From the NCBI RefSeq assembly GCF_020010905.1, contig NZ_JAGJBY010000002.1, positions 4,030,001 through 4,094,000 of the forward strand: a stretch of 64,000 nt of DNA. The letters are read 5' to 3'. Both the position numbers and the translations under genes were made by a program. Below are positions 15,305 through 23,482 of this stretch, one piece after another. The notes under the pieces are model-generated. The model ran no database searches. It was not told the DNA's origin and saw nothing but the letters and a program-made list of their open reading frames with translations. How positions within the stretch are numbered: position 1 is the first letter of the stretch; the number at the start of each line of letters is the position of its first letter. The DNA comes from Streptomyces acidiscabies (GTDB lineage: Bacteria; Actinomycetota; Actinomycetes; Streptomycetales; Streptomycetaceae).

Positions 15305-16042
15305 TCAGACCGGCTTGCGCCACACCGAGACATGCTTGGCGGAAGCGTCCGTGAACGGCTCCCCACCCCAGTCCCCGACCCGCCGCTCCAGCTCCAGCCC
15401 GGCGATCCGCGCCATCAGGTCCAGCTCCGCCGGCCACGCGTACCGGTGCCGGGAGGCGCCACGGCGATAACTGCCGTCCTCCTCCCGCGTCAGATGATGC
15501 GAGACGAGGATCTGCTCGGCCAACTCGAAGGTGTCGAACCCGAGATGCCGCTCCGACACGTCGAACGGTACGGCGACCTGCCCCGGCGGCAGGAACCGCA
15601 GCGGCGGCACGCCCAACTCGATGACGAACCGCCCGCCGGGCGCGAGATGCCGGGCGGCGTTGCGGAAACACTCGACCTGCTCGTCCTGCGTGAGGAGGTT
15701 GGTGATCGTGTTGTAGACGAGGTACACCAGGCTGAACTCCCCGGGGACGACGGCGCCGGCCATGTCCCCCATGACCACCGGCAACGTCTCCTCGTCGACC
15801 TTCCGCCGCAGCACCCTCGCCATGTGCTCGGAGAACTCGATCCCGGCGACCGGCACACCCCGCTCCCGCAACGGCACCCCCACCCGCCCGGTCCCGATCG
15901 CGAACTCCAACGCCCGCCCGTCCCCGGCGAGTTCGGCAAGGAAGTCGAGGGTCGGCCCGAGGACACGGGCCGAGGACATCTCGGTCTCCTCGGCGTCGTA
16001 ACGTTCGGCGGTGGCACGGCCCCACAACTCGCTGCTCGTCAT
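15305..16042 (-). CDS. class I SAM-dependent methyltransferase
   Basis: 245 residues. Motif I is ALEFAIGTGRVGVPL with the E/D-x-G-x-G glycine loop; VAGIEFSEHM carries the acidic residue that binds the SAM ribose, VVMGDMAG is the third strand, and APGGRFVIEL is motif III. The substrate is unknown. It is divergent from the LacI regulator; the upstream GAACCGGTTC site at 16104 is 62 bases from its start and could also affect it. Confidence 0.9.
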   Translation of the reverse strand: MTSSELWGRATAERYDAEETEMSSARVLGPTLDFLAELAGDGRALEFAIGTGRVGVPLRERGVPVAGIEFSEHMARVLRRKVDEETLPVVMGDMAGAVVPGEFSLVYLVYNTITNLLTQDEQVECFRNAARHLAPGGRFVIELGVPPLRFLPPGQVAVPFDVSERHLGFDTFELAEQILVSHHLTREEDGSYRRGASRHRYAWPAELDLMARIAGLELERRVGDWGGEPFTDASAKHVSVWRKPV

Positions 16043-16103
16043 GGACGACCACTCTGCCGAGGGGGGAAGCGGGATGTCGACGCATTTAATACCGTCCCGG
16101 TGT

Positions 16104-16182
16104 GAACCGGTTCGAGCATCTGCGCGCGAGGCATTGACAGCACTCCCCGTCGCTTCTAACTTCCCTCACGCGAACCGGTTCG
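16104..16182 (+). promoter_or_regulatory. LacI-gene promoter with two operator palindromes
   Basis: TTGACA (16134-16139) and TAACTT (16157-16162) have a 17-base spacer, a strong vegetative promoter. A perfect palindrome CGAACCGGTTCG (16171-16182) lies at the expected start of transcription, and a second copy of its core, GAACCGGTTC (16104-16113), lies 68 bases upstream centre to centre. This is the arrangement of an autorepressed LacI gene, possibly with looping. Confidence 0.8.
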
Positions 16183-16201
16183 ACCCAGACGGAGGAGCCC
16201 C

Positions 16202-17206
16202 GTGAACATCGGTGAGATCGCCCGCCGGGCCGGTGTCTCCCGGAGCACCGTCTCGTACGCCCTCAGCGGCAAGCGCCCCGTCTCCGACGACACCCGCCGC
16301 AAGATCCAGCGCGTGATCGACGAGCTGGGCTACCGCCCGAACGCGAGCGCGCGGGCGCTGGCCAACGGTCGTACGAGCACGATCGGCCTCGCTTTCCCGC
16401 CCGCAGGCGACCACTACACCGGCATGCAGCTCGATTTCATCGGCAGCGTCGTCGAGGCAGCCGCCGCCCACGACTACGACGTCCTGCTCTCCCCGGGAGG
16501 CGCGGACAGCGACCGCTCCTTCCGGCGCCTGCTGGGGGAACGCCGAGTTGACGGCGTGATCCTCATGGAGATCAGGCTGGAGGACGACCGGGTCGGCCAC
16601 CTCGCCGCCCTCGACTTCCCGGCCGTCACCATCGGCCGTACCGCCAGCCCGGAGCGCGACTGGTGGGTGGCGCTCGACCACGCGACCCTCGCGGCGGCCT
16701 GCGTCCACCACCTCGCCGACCTCGGCCACCGCCGTATCGCCCTGGTCAACCGCCCCGAACACCTCCTGCGCACCGGCTACGAGTCCGCGCACCGGGGCTT
16801 GGAGGGCTTCACGAAGGCCGCCGCCGAACGGGGTCTGACGGCCCGTTCGTACTGCTGCGGCGACGACGCCGCGTCCGGGGAGGCGTGCCTGGAGCGGATC
16901 CTGTACGACGATCCCGCGACGACCGCGCTCGTCACGCTCAACGAGGCATCCCTGGGCGGGATCTACCGGGGCCTCGCGCACGCCGGACGCCATGTCCCGC
17001 GCGATTTCTCGGTCACCGGGATCGTCGCGGCGCGCTGGGCGGAGACGGTGACGCCGCAGCTCACCGCGGCCGACGTACCGGCCGCGCAGATGGGGAGGCT
17101 GGCGGTGGAGCTGCTCATCGAGCGGCTGGGTGATGCCGAGGTGCCCGCGCGCCATCACTTCCTGACGCCGCCGATCTCGCTGCGGGCGAGTACAGGGCCT
17201 GTCTGA
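16202..17206 (+). CDS. LacI family transcriptional regulator
   Basis: 334 residues. The N-terminal headpiece NIGEIARRAGVSRSTVSYAL and the hinge helix (NASARALANGRTSTIG) are diagnostic. The rest is a periplasmic-binding-protein fold that senses a sugar. GGAGGAG ends 4 bases before the GTG. It sits directly upstream of a secreted glycosidase on the same strand and probably controls it and itself through CGAACCGGTTCG sites, although no such site is seen right before the glycosidase. Confidence 0.95.
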   Translation: MNIGEIARRAGVSRSTVSYALSGKRPVSDDTRRKIQRVIDELGYRPNASARALANGRTSTIGLAFPPAGDHYTGMQLDFIGSVVEAAAAHDYDVLLSPGGADSDRSFRRLLGERRVDGVILMEIRLEDDRVGHLAALDFPAVTIGRTASPERDWWVALDHATLAAACVHHLADLGHRRIALVNRPEHLLRTGYESAHRGLEGFTKAAAERGLTARSYCCGDDAASGEACLERILYDDPATTALVTLNEASLGGIYRGLAHAGRHVPRDFSVTGIVAARWAETVTPQLTAADVPAAQMGRLAVELLIERLGDAEVPARHHFLTPPISLRASTGPV

Positions 17207-17270
17207 GGGGCGGCTCTCGGGCCGGCGCAGGCCGGCGGTCCACTTTCGTGTGTGTCATGACCATGACCAT

Positions 17271-17350
17271 CCAGTACGGCTGTGCAGCACCCAGTACGGC
17301 TGTGCAGCATCCAGTACCGCTACGCAGCATCCAGTACCGCTACGCAGAGA
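17271..17350 (+). repeat. four tandem 20-bp repeats upstream of the glycosidase
   Basis: Units start CCAGTACGGCTGTGCAGCAC at 17271 and repeat at 17291, 17311 and 17331 with exact 20-bp period. The first two match each other, and the last two share CCAGTACCGCTACGCAG. The array ends 14 bases before the ATG at 17365 and overlaps the expected 5-prime leader. Helically phased repeats like these often bind a regulator or alter translation. Confidence 0.85.
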
Positions 17351-17364
17351 GAGGGAGTCCCGCC

Positions 17365-19173
17365 ATGCCCGTGCCCCGCACCCCACTCGCCGCCACCGCA
17401 CTCGCCACACTCCTCGCCCTCGCACTCCCCGCCGTTCCAGTCCGAGCCGCCGACACCACCGTCACCGTCGACTTCGCCACAGCGGGCGGCGCCCCCACCT
17501 ACCGCGCCTCCGGCACCCTCTACGGCCTGACCGAGAACGGCACCCTCCCGCCGGACCACTTCTACCAGGACATCAAGTGGAAGTTCATGCGGGCGGGCGG
17601 CGCCCAGCTCGACCGCCCCGGCGGCTGGGCCGCGGGCAAGTACGACCGCCGCTGGAACTCCACCCTCGCCCAGTACCGCCGCACCAAGTCCCTCGGCGGC
17701 ACCTTCGTCATCCTCCCGCACGACATCTGGGGCGCCGACGGAACGACGACGCCCACCTTCCCCGGAGACGGCGGCAACTGGTCCAGCTTCGATGCCTTCT
17801 ACAACCGCCTCCTGACCGACATAAAGGCGGCCGGCGCCACCGACGTGCAGTGGGACATCTGGAACGAGCCCGACTGCTCGTTCTTCTGGGGCTCGGGCCA
17901 GCCCCAGTACCTGGAGATGTGGAAACGCGCCTACCAGAAGATCCGTACGGCGATCCCCGGCGCCGTCATCGTCGGCGCGAGCACCTGCGGCCACCCGGAC
18001 CCGGGCAACACCTGGTGGAACACGTACCTCGACTACGTGAAGGCGAACAACGTCCAGCCGGACATCTACAGTTGGCACAACCTCCCCGGCGACCCGGTCG
18101 CCGACGGCAACTCCCTGCGGGCCAAGCTGTCGGCCCGCTCGATGACGACGAGCCGCCCGTTCCAGGTCAACGAGTACGCCGCGAGCAACGAGCAGAACCC
18201 CGGGCGCGGCGGCTGGTACATCTCCCGCCTGGAGCGCGCCGGCGCGGACGGGCTGCGCGCCAACTGGGCGGGCGGCGCGAACCTCCACGACTTCGCGGCG
18301 CGGCTGCTGACGAAGTCCGGGACCCAGTATCTGCCGCTGGGGGAGTGGTTCCTGTACCGGTACTACGGCTCGCAGACCGGCAACATCGTAAAGGTCACGC
18401 CGGGTTCGAACACCGACGCCGTCGCCACCAAGGACAACGCCGCCCGCAACGCGAAGATCCTCCTCGGAAGCAACGGCAACACCGGGAACGTCACGGTGAG
18501 TCTGGGCCGCCTCGACACCACGTCCCTCGTCGAGAACGGCCGCGTCCGCGCGATCGTCCAGCGCGTCCCGAACAACGGGGGCGGCGCGGTCACCGGCCCC
18601 GTCACCGTCTCCGACCAGCAGCTCACCGTCAACGGCAACTCGGCGTCGGTGAACGTGCCTTGGACCGACGCGGCCGACGGCTACACCGTGACGCTGCTGC
18701 CGCCGTCCAACACGACGATCTCGACCGTCGCGGTCGTCCAGCACAGCGGCCAGTGCCTGGACGACACGAACCTGTCCACCGGCGACGGCACCCAGTACCA
18801 GCAGTACCCCTGCGAGGGCGGGTACCAGCAGATGCTGGACCTCAAGCCGGTCGCCGGACGCGCCAACACCTACACCGTGGTCGACGAGTTGAGCGGCAAG
18901 TGCCTGGAGGTCGCCGGTGCTTCCACCGCCGACGGTGCGGCCGTCCAGCAGTACGGCTGCAACGGCGCCACCAACCAGATGTTCACGCTGCGACCCGTCA
19001 GCGCGCTGGGCAACGCCAAGGACTACCAACTCGTCGCCGTGCACAGCGGGAAGTGCGTCGACGTGAGCGGCGTGTCCACCGCTTCCGGGGCGAAGGTCAA
19101 CCAGTGGACGTGCGACGCGGCGAGCGCGCTGCCGGGGAAGCGGAACCAGGTCTGGCGCCTTCAGGGAGTCTAG
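17365..19173 (+). CDS. secreted clan-A glycoside hydrolase with C-terminal ricin-type lectin
   Basis: 602 residues. A signal peptide (ATALATLLALALPAVPVRAA) leads to a TIM-barrel enzyme: acid/base Glu in QWDIWNEPDCSFF (near residue 175) and a second Glu in FQVNEYAASNEQ (near 272), as in GH39/GH79-type enzymes. A small beta domain follows, then a ricin B-type lectin (about 455-602) with repeated SGKCLEVAG, SGKCVDVSG and Q-x-W-like blocks. It should cleave plant or microbial polysaccharides outside the cell; the exact family and substrate are uncertain. Start chosen for AGAGGGAG before the ATG and the signal peptide. Confidence 0.85.
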   Translation: MPVPRTPLAATALATLLALALPAVPVRAADTTVTVDFATAGGAPTYRASGTLYGLTENGTLPPDHFYQDIKWKFMRAGGAQLDRPGGWAAGKYDRRWNSTLAQYRRTKSLGGTFVILPHDIWGADGTTTPTFPGDGGNWSSFDAFYNRLLTDIKAAGATDVQWDIWNEPDCSFFWGSGQPQYLEMWKRAYQKIRTAIPGAVIVGASTCGHPDPGNTWWNTYLDYVKANNVQPDIYSWHNLPGDPVADGNSLRAKLSARSMTTSRPFQVNEYAASNEQNPGRGGWYISRLERAGADGLRANWAGGANLHDFAARLLTKSGTQYLPLGEWFLYRYYGSQTGNIVKVTPGSNTDAVATKDNAARNAKILLGSNGNTGNVTVSLGRLDTTSLVENGRVRAIVQRVPNNGGGAVTGPVTVSDQQLTVNGNSASVNVPWTDAADGYTVTLLPPSNTTISTVAVVQHSGQCLDDTNLSTGDGTQYQQYPCEGGYQQMLDLKPVAGRANTYTVVDELSGKCLEVAGASTADGAAVQQYGCNGATNQMFTLRPVSALGNAKDYQLVAVHSGKCVDVSGVSTASGAKVNQWTCDAASALPGKRNQVWRLQGV

Positions 19174-19684
19174 GGCTGGGACAGCGTTCATCCGTCTGGC
19201 GCGCCAACTGCTCCTCTCCTGCGAGCAGTTGGACCGTCACCACGGAGAGGTGCGGTGCTTCGATCCGCCGTGCGGCGGCGACCGTGCACACCACCTGGCC
19301 GATCGCCAGGCCGGTCAACTGCCGCATCCGGTCCGGGAGTCGGACGGTCAGGGCGTCGCCGTCCGCCGAGACGGCGGGGGTCTGCGGCGCCCGTTCCGGT
19401 GAGTCCGGCGCGGCGGTGGGCAGGGGCTTCACGTGGGTGATGAAGCCTTCGCCCGGCGGCGGCAGGGTCAGCAGCAGCGACAGCGCGTCGTCGGGATCGC
19501 CGGGGAGTTCGGTCGGCCGTAGGACGGCACTCAGGGCGCCGTCGCGTACGTAGTAGACGGCCGTGACCGGCGCGATCCCGCTCGCCGGGTCGCCCGCCTC
19601 GATGACCCCGGTCGCCGGGATGCCGCAGGAGGACAGCGCGAGGAGCGCGACGAGCGTCGGGGCGGCGCGGCGGCCGGTGTTCAT
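19097..19684 (-). CDS. lipoprotein with GerMN-like domain, downstream of a kinase
   Basis: 195 residues. A lipobox (LLALSSCGIPATG) near residue 20 marks a lipoprotein. The body (GIAPVTAVYYVRDGAL, LSLLLTLPPPGEGFITHVK, TVRLPDRMRQLTGLAIGQVV) is the GerMN/LpqB-like layout used in cell-envelope sensing. Its ATG overlaps the stop of the histidine kinase (4-base overlap), giving an operon of regulator, kinase and lipoprotein. The lipoprotein probably modulates the kinase. The last 25 codons overlap the convergent glycosidase by 77 bases and read poorly, so the true end may have been altered. Confidence 0.75.
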   Translation of the reverse strand: MNTGRRAAPTLVALLALSSCGIPATGVIEAGDPASGIAPVTAVYYVRDGALSAVLRPTELPGDPDDALSLLLTLPPPGEGFITHVKPLPTAAPDSPERAPQTPAVSADGDALTVRLPDRMRQLTGLAIGQVVCTVAAARRIEAPHLSVVTVQLLAGEEQLARQTDERCPSPRLPEGARPGSASPAARSPRRTSTG

Positions 19685-21093
19685 GGCTGCTCCGGAGCGG
19701 TGAGAGGCAGGACGACGGTGAAGACGGCGCCGCCGTCGGGGTGGTTGGCCGCGCGCACCGTACCGCCGTGGACGCGGACGTTCTCGGCGGTGATCGCGAG
19801 CCCGAGCCCGCTGCCCTCCGAACGGGCGCGCGCGGAGTCCGACTTGTAGAACCGGTCGAAGACGTGCGGCAGAACGTCTTCGGGGATACCGGGCCCGCTG
19901 TCCCGCACCTCGACAACTGCCGTGCCCCCGGCGGCGGTCAGCCGCACGGTCACCGGACGGCCCCCGTGCTTGAGCGCGTTGCCGACGAGGTTGGCGACGA
20001 CGACGTCGACGCGCCGAGGATCGACGTCCGCCCGTACCGCGTACGGGAGTTGAACCGCCACGGCGTCCGTCCACCCGCGTGCACCGAGCGTGCGCCGGAT
20101 CGACTCGGCGAGGTCGATCTCGTCCCGGTGCACCTGCGCCGCGCCCGCGTCGAACCGGGAGATCTCCATCAAGTCGTCGACGAGCGAGGCGAGTTTGACG
20201 GTCTCCTCGCTGATCAGCCGGACGGCGGTCGCCGTGTCCGGGTCGAGCCCGGCCGCGTCCTCGTCGAGGACGTCGGTCACCGCGGACATCGCGGCGAGCG
20301 GCGTCCGCAGCTCGTGCGAGACGTCGGCGGCGAAGCGGCGCGCCCGCGCCTCCAGCTCCCGCAGCTCCGCCACCGACCCCTCCAGCGCGGCGGCCGTCTC
20401 GTTGAACGTGTGGGACAGGTCGGCGAGTTCGTCGGAACCGTTCACCGCGAGCCGCGTGTCGAGCCGCCCCTCGGCGATCCGCCGGGTCGCCTGACGCAGC
20501 GCCCGCACCGGCACCAGCACCCCGCGCGCCGCGAACAGCGCGAGCGCCACCGCGAGCAACAGGGCGCCCAGCATGGCGCGTTGGACGCCGGTGACCAGGG
20601 CGTCGACGTACGCCTGCTCGACGGTCTGCGGGACGGCGAGGTAGACGTGGACGCCGGAGGCGGTGCCGCTCGGGTCGGTGAAGGTGACCGACATGCCGAC
20701 CAGGAGCGTGGTGCGGCCGTCGCCCCGCACGCGCTGGAAGACGGTCGCGCGGCTGTTCGCCACCGACTTCCGTATGCCGGGCGTGAGTTCGTCGAGCCGG
20801 TCGCCCGCACCGACACCCCGGTACTCGGCGAGGACGCGCCAACTCCCGTCGTTGGCCTTGATGTTCTCGGCGAACCGCTGCAAGTCGGCCCGGTCGGGCG
20901 GGTACGGGAGGTTCGGCGCCTCCTGGCCGACGTGGCTGCGGAGCTGGCGGATCACCGCGTCCTGGCTCTGCTGGAGGATGCCGGTGCGGGCCTCGCGCAG
21001 GGTCAGCGCGCCGGTCGCGGTCGCGGTGACGGCGGCGACGAGGACGAACGCGACGATCAGGCGTGAACGCAGGCCGCGGAAAGGGCGGTTCAC
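19681..21093 (-). CDS. two-component sensor histidine kinase (HAMP type)
   Basis: 470 residues from GTG 21093, which overlaps the response-regulator stop (GTGA). The order is a transmembrane helix (about 10-32), an extracellular sensor (about 33-165), a second helix (about 170-190), HAMP (LVPVRALRQATRRIAEGRLD), HisKA with RRFAADVSHELRTPLAAMS, then an ATPase domain (NLVGNALKHGG, DSGPGIP, GSGLGLAI). All catalytic boxes are present. It phosphorylates the adjacent OmpR-type regulator in response to an envelope signal. Confidence 0.95.
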   Translation of the reverse strand: MNRPFRGLRSRLIVAFVLVAAVTATATGALTLREARTGILQQSQDAVIRQLRSHVGQEAPNLPYPPDRADLQRFAENIKANDGSWRVLAEYRGVGAGDRLDELTPGIRKSVANSRATVFQRVRGDGRTTLLVGMSVTFTDPSGTASGVHVYLAVPQTVEQAYVDALVTGVQRAMLGALLLAVALALFAARGVLVPVRALRQATRRIAEGRLDTRLAVNGSDELADLSHTFNETAAALEGSVAELRELEARARRFAADVSHELRTPLAAMSAVTDVLDEDAAGLDPDTATAVRLISEETVKLASLVDDLMEISRFDAGAAQVHRDEIDLAESIRRTLGARGWTDAVAVQLPYAVRADVDPRRVDVVVANLVGNALKHGGRPVTVRLTAAGGTAVVEVRDSGPGIPEDVLPHVFDRFYKSDSARARSEGSGLGLAITAENVRVHGGTVRAANHPDGGAVFTVVLPLTAPEQP

Positions 21094-21776
21094 CGGTCGG
21101 CGGTGAAGCGGTAGCCGAAGCCGCGCACGGTGTGGATGAAACGGGGGGCGCGCGGCGGCTCGGCCAGCTTGGTGCGCAGGCGCTTGACGCAGGCGTCCAC
21201 CAGACGGGCGTCCCCGTGGAAGTCGTGCTCCCACACCGCCTCCAGCAACTGCTGGCGGCTGAACACCTGGCCCGGCGACGCGGAGAGCGTCAGCAGCAGC
21301 CGCATCTCGGAGGGCGCGAGCGCGACCGCCGTACCGGCGAGCGTGACGGTCACCCCGGCGCGGTCGACGGTCAGTTCCCCGAACGTGTCGAGCGCGGGCA
21401 GCCCCGTGCCGCCGCCCGCCCGGCGCAGTACGGCCCTGATGCGGGCGTCCAGGACACGCGCGGTGACCGGCTTCACCACGTAGTCGTCGGCGCCGACCTC
21501 CAGGCCGACCACGATGTCCACCTCGTCGCCCCGCGCGGTCGCCATGATGATCGGCAGCGTCTCGTCGACCGCCCGGATGCCCGCGCACACCTCAAGTCCC
21601 GGCATGCCCGGCAGCATCAGATCGAGGACGACGATGTCCGGCCGGAACACCCGGAGTTGGGCCAGCCCCTCCTCGCCGGTCGGTACGGCGCACACGTCGT
21701 GGCCCTGTCGGCGCAGCCCCAGTGCGACGCCCTCGCGGACCGCCCGGTCGTCCTCGATCAGAAGTACTCGTGACAT
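21090..21776 (-). CDS. OmpR/PhoB-type response regulator
   Basis: 228 residues from ATG 21776 (an in-frame start at 21797 is also open). The receiver domain has LLIEDDRAVREG, the phospho-acceptor Asp in IVVLDLMLPGMPG (near residue 51), and a conserved Lys in VVKPVTARVL. The effector domain is a winged helix: LAPSEMRLLLTLSASPGQVF, then DARLVDACVKRLRTKL and FIHTVRGFGYRF. It is first in an operon with its kinase and a lipoprotein. The arrangement resembles CseB/CseC-like envelope systems, but target genes are not evident here. Confidence 0.95.
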   Translation of the reverse strand: MSRVLLIEDDRAVREGVALGLRRQGHDVCAVPTGEEGLAQLRVFRPDIVVLDLMLPGMPGLEVCAGIRAVDETLPIIMATARGDEVDIVVGLEVGADDYVVKPVTARVLDARIRAVLRRAGGGTGLPALDTFGELTVDRAGVTVTLAGTAVALAPSEMRLLLTLSASPGQVFSRQQLLEAVWEHDFHGDARLVDACVKRLRTKLAEPPRAPRFIHTVRGFGYRFTADR

Positions 21777-21889
21777 TGGTTCAGTAACCGCCAGCAAACG
21801 ATCAACAGGTCACCGGATTAAACACCCGTTATCGCTTCGTGACCAAATGGGCCAGGCTCGATCACATAACCCCAGCACGGTGAACCCCC

Positions 21890-22735
21890 GTGACACCGCA
21901 CCGAACTCCCGCACCCCGCCGCCGTCGTCGCCGCGCCCCGCGCCGGCGCCCCCTGCTGCCGACGGCCCTCGCGGTCCTTGCGGCCGTCGGCGCGATAGGG
22001 GCGCTCGCGGCCTGGCAGTCACAGGACGCCTCCATGACGACCTCGGCCCGGCCCTCGAACTCCCCCTCCCCGCAGCGGAGTTCACCCCCGAGCCCGGAAC
22101 CGAGCCCCGAGTCGTCCCCGAGTGCGACACCCACCCCAACGCCCACCCCGTCGCCCTCCCCTCCCGAGATCCCGAAGCACGGCACAGGCGCCTACACCAC
22201 CGCCCCGGGAACCGGCCAACAGGCAGGCAAGGGAACCCCGTTGCGCTACAAGGTGGAGATCGAGAAAGGCATCGACCTCCCCTTGGGCGACACGGCCGAC
22301 GAGGTCGAACAGGTCCTCGCCGACCGCCGGGGCTGGACCGCCGACGGCACCTCGTCCTTCCGCCGCGTCTCCACCGGCCCCACCGACTTCGTCGTCCGTA
22401 TCGCCACCCCGGGCACGGTCGACACGGCCTGCGCGGAGTACGGCCTCGACACCCACGGCGACCTGAACTGCAGCGTCGCCCACAAGGTCATGGTCAACCT
22501 CGAACGCTGGCTCACCGGAACCCAGTACTACGCCGACGACATCCCCGCCTACCGCGCCCTCATCGTCAACCACGAGGTCGGCCACTTCCTCGGCCACGGC
22601 CACGAGACCTGCCCGGCCGCAGGCGCCCCCGCCCCGGCGATGATGCAGCAGATCAAGGGCCTCAAGGGCTGCGTCCCCAACGCCTGGCCGTACGACGAGC
22701 AGGGGAAGCGGATCAGCGGGCCGTCGGTGCCGTGA
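21890..22735 (+). CDS. DUF3152 domain protein, membrane-anchored zinc-peptidase-like
   Basis: 281 residues. A basic N-terminus and one membrane helix (LLPTALAVLAAVGAIGALAA) are followed by a Ser/Pro/Thr-rich linker (about 50-95) and the DUF3152 domain (about 110-281). That domain holds NHEVGHFLGHGHE, an HExxHxxGxxH-type zinc site, and a Cys pair (TCPAAG, GCVPNA). It is typical of actinobacteria; a surface metalloprotease is likely, but substrates are unknown. The start is a GTG with a weak ribosome site, so it may be a little shorter. Confidence 0.85.
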   Translation: MTPHRTPAPRRRRRRAPRRRPLLPTALAVLAAVGAIGALAAWQSQDASMTTSARPSNSPSPQRSSPPSPEPSPESSPSATPTPTPTPSPSPPEIPKHGTGAYTTAPGTGQQAGKGTPLRYKVEIEKGIDLPLGDTADEVEQVLADRRGWTADGTSSFRRVSTGPTDFVVRIATPGTVDTACAEYGLDTHGDLNCSVAHKVMVNLERWLTGTQYYADDIPAYRALIVNHEVGHFLGHGHETCPAAGAPAPAMMQQIKGLKGCVPNAWPYDEQGKRISGPSVP

Positions 22736-22750
22736 CCCCCGACTCCCGGC

Positions 22751-23287
22751 TCAGCGGTACGTGTTGTTGCTCGTGTGCTCCCCGTTCAGCCACGACGCCA
22801 GCTCCGCGCGAGCGGTCCGGCGGCGCTGCTCGTCGCTCTCCTCGATGCCCGGGGCGTCGAGGGTGAACTCCAGGAGGAGGCCGTTGGGGTCGCTGGTGTA
22901 GAGGGAGCGGCAGTAGCCGTGTTCCAGGACGTACGTCTCGTCCGGGCGCCAGCCCGCCTTCTCCAGACGGCCGGCGATCGCGTTCTGGACCTCCTCCGTG
23001 ACCTTCAGCGCGATGTGCTGGAAGGGGGAGTGCGGCATCTCGGGGCCGAACTGCTTCTGGTCCTCGGGGTCGGCGAACTGGAAGAACGCGAGGGCACTGC
23101 CGTCGCCGAGGCCGTAGAAGGTGTGGCAGTACGTGCGGACCGCGCCGAAGAGTTCGTCGGACTCCTTCCAGGTCGCGATGAGCGGAAGGCCGATGACGTC
23201 CTCGTAGAAGGCGCGGGTCGCCTCCTGGTCCTGGGTGACGTAGGCGTTGTGGTGCAGGCGCGAGGGCAGGGTGGAGGGCTGAGCCAT
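22751..23287 (-). CDS. VOC family (glyoxalase/extradiol dioxygenase-like) protein
   Basis: 178 residues. Two beta-alpha-beta-beta-beta modules: the first has RLHHNAYVTQDQEATRAFYE with the metal-ligand His, the second has HIALKVTEEVQNAI with His and DPNGLLLEFTLD with the C-terminal Glu. This matches extradiol-dioxygenase-like VOC enzymes. It is divergent from an IclR regulator, with a tripartite operator between, and the same operator lies before the CoA-transferase, so it likely belongs to that catabolic pathway. ATG 23287 is preferred over 23323 because the latter lies upstream of a GGAGAG site. Confidence 0.88.
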   Translation of the reverse strand: MAQPSTLPSRLHHNAYVTQDQEATRAFYEDVIGLPLIATWKESDELFGAVRTYCHTFYGLGDGSALAFFQFADPEDQKQFGPEMPHSPFQHIALKVTEEVQNAIAGRLEKAGWRPDETYVLEHGYCRSLYTSDPNGLLLEFTLDAPGIEESDEQRRRTARAELASWLNGEHTSNNTYR

Positions 23288-23316
23288 CGTCGACTCTCCT
23301 TCGGAGAGGTCAAGCG

Positions 23317-23340
23317 CGGACATCTGTCCGCTGTGCGGTC
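23317..23340. promoter_or_regulatory. IclR-type tripartite operator, site 1
   Basis: CGGACATCTGTCCG is a near-perfect inverted repeat, immediately followed by CTGTGCGGTC, a third half-site in direct orientation. The whole 24-bp site recurs at 24350-24373 with only the central bases changed. Three-half-site operators of this kind are used by PcaU/PobR-type IclR proteins. It sits between the VOC gene and iclR. Confidence 0.75.
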
Positions 23341-23482
23341 AATGCTGGCAACCTTGATACGCGAAACCCTCAGCGTCAACCCTTGCGGAGGAAACCGTGA
23401 CCATCTGCCGGATGGCGGGCCGGGGGGCGGACAGGCGGCGTAATCTGGACGCTCCAGTCGAGCGATCCGAGAGGGGCGGCAG

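Noticed and set aside
16104..16113. Operator for the glycosidase at 17365
   Set aside because: The site is over 1.2 kb upstream and no copy lies close to the glycosidase start.
17320..19191. 623-codon open frame antisense to the glycosidase
   Set aside because: It is a GC-bias shadow of the real gene, which has a signal peptide and catalytic motifs.
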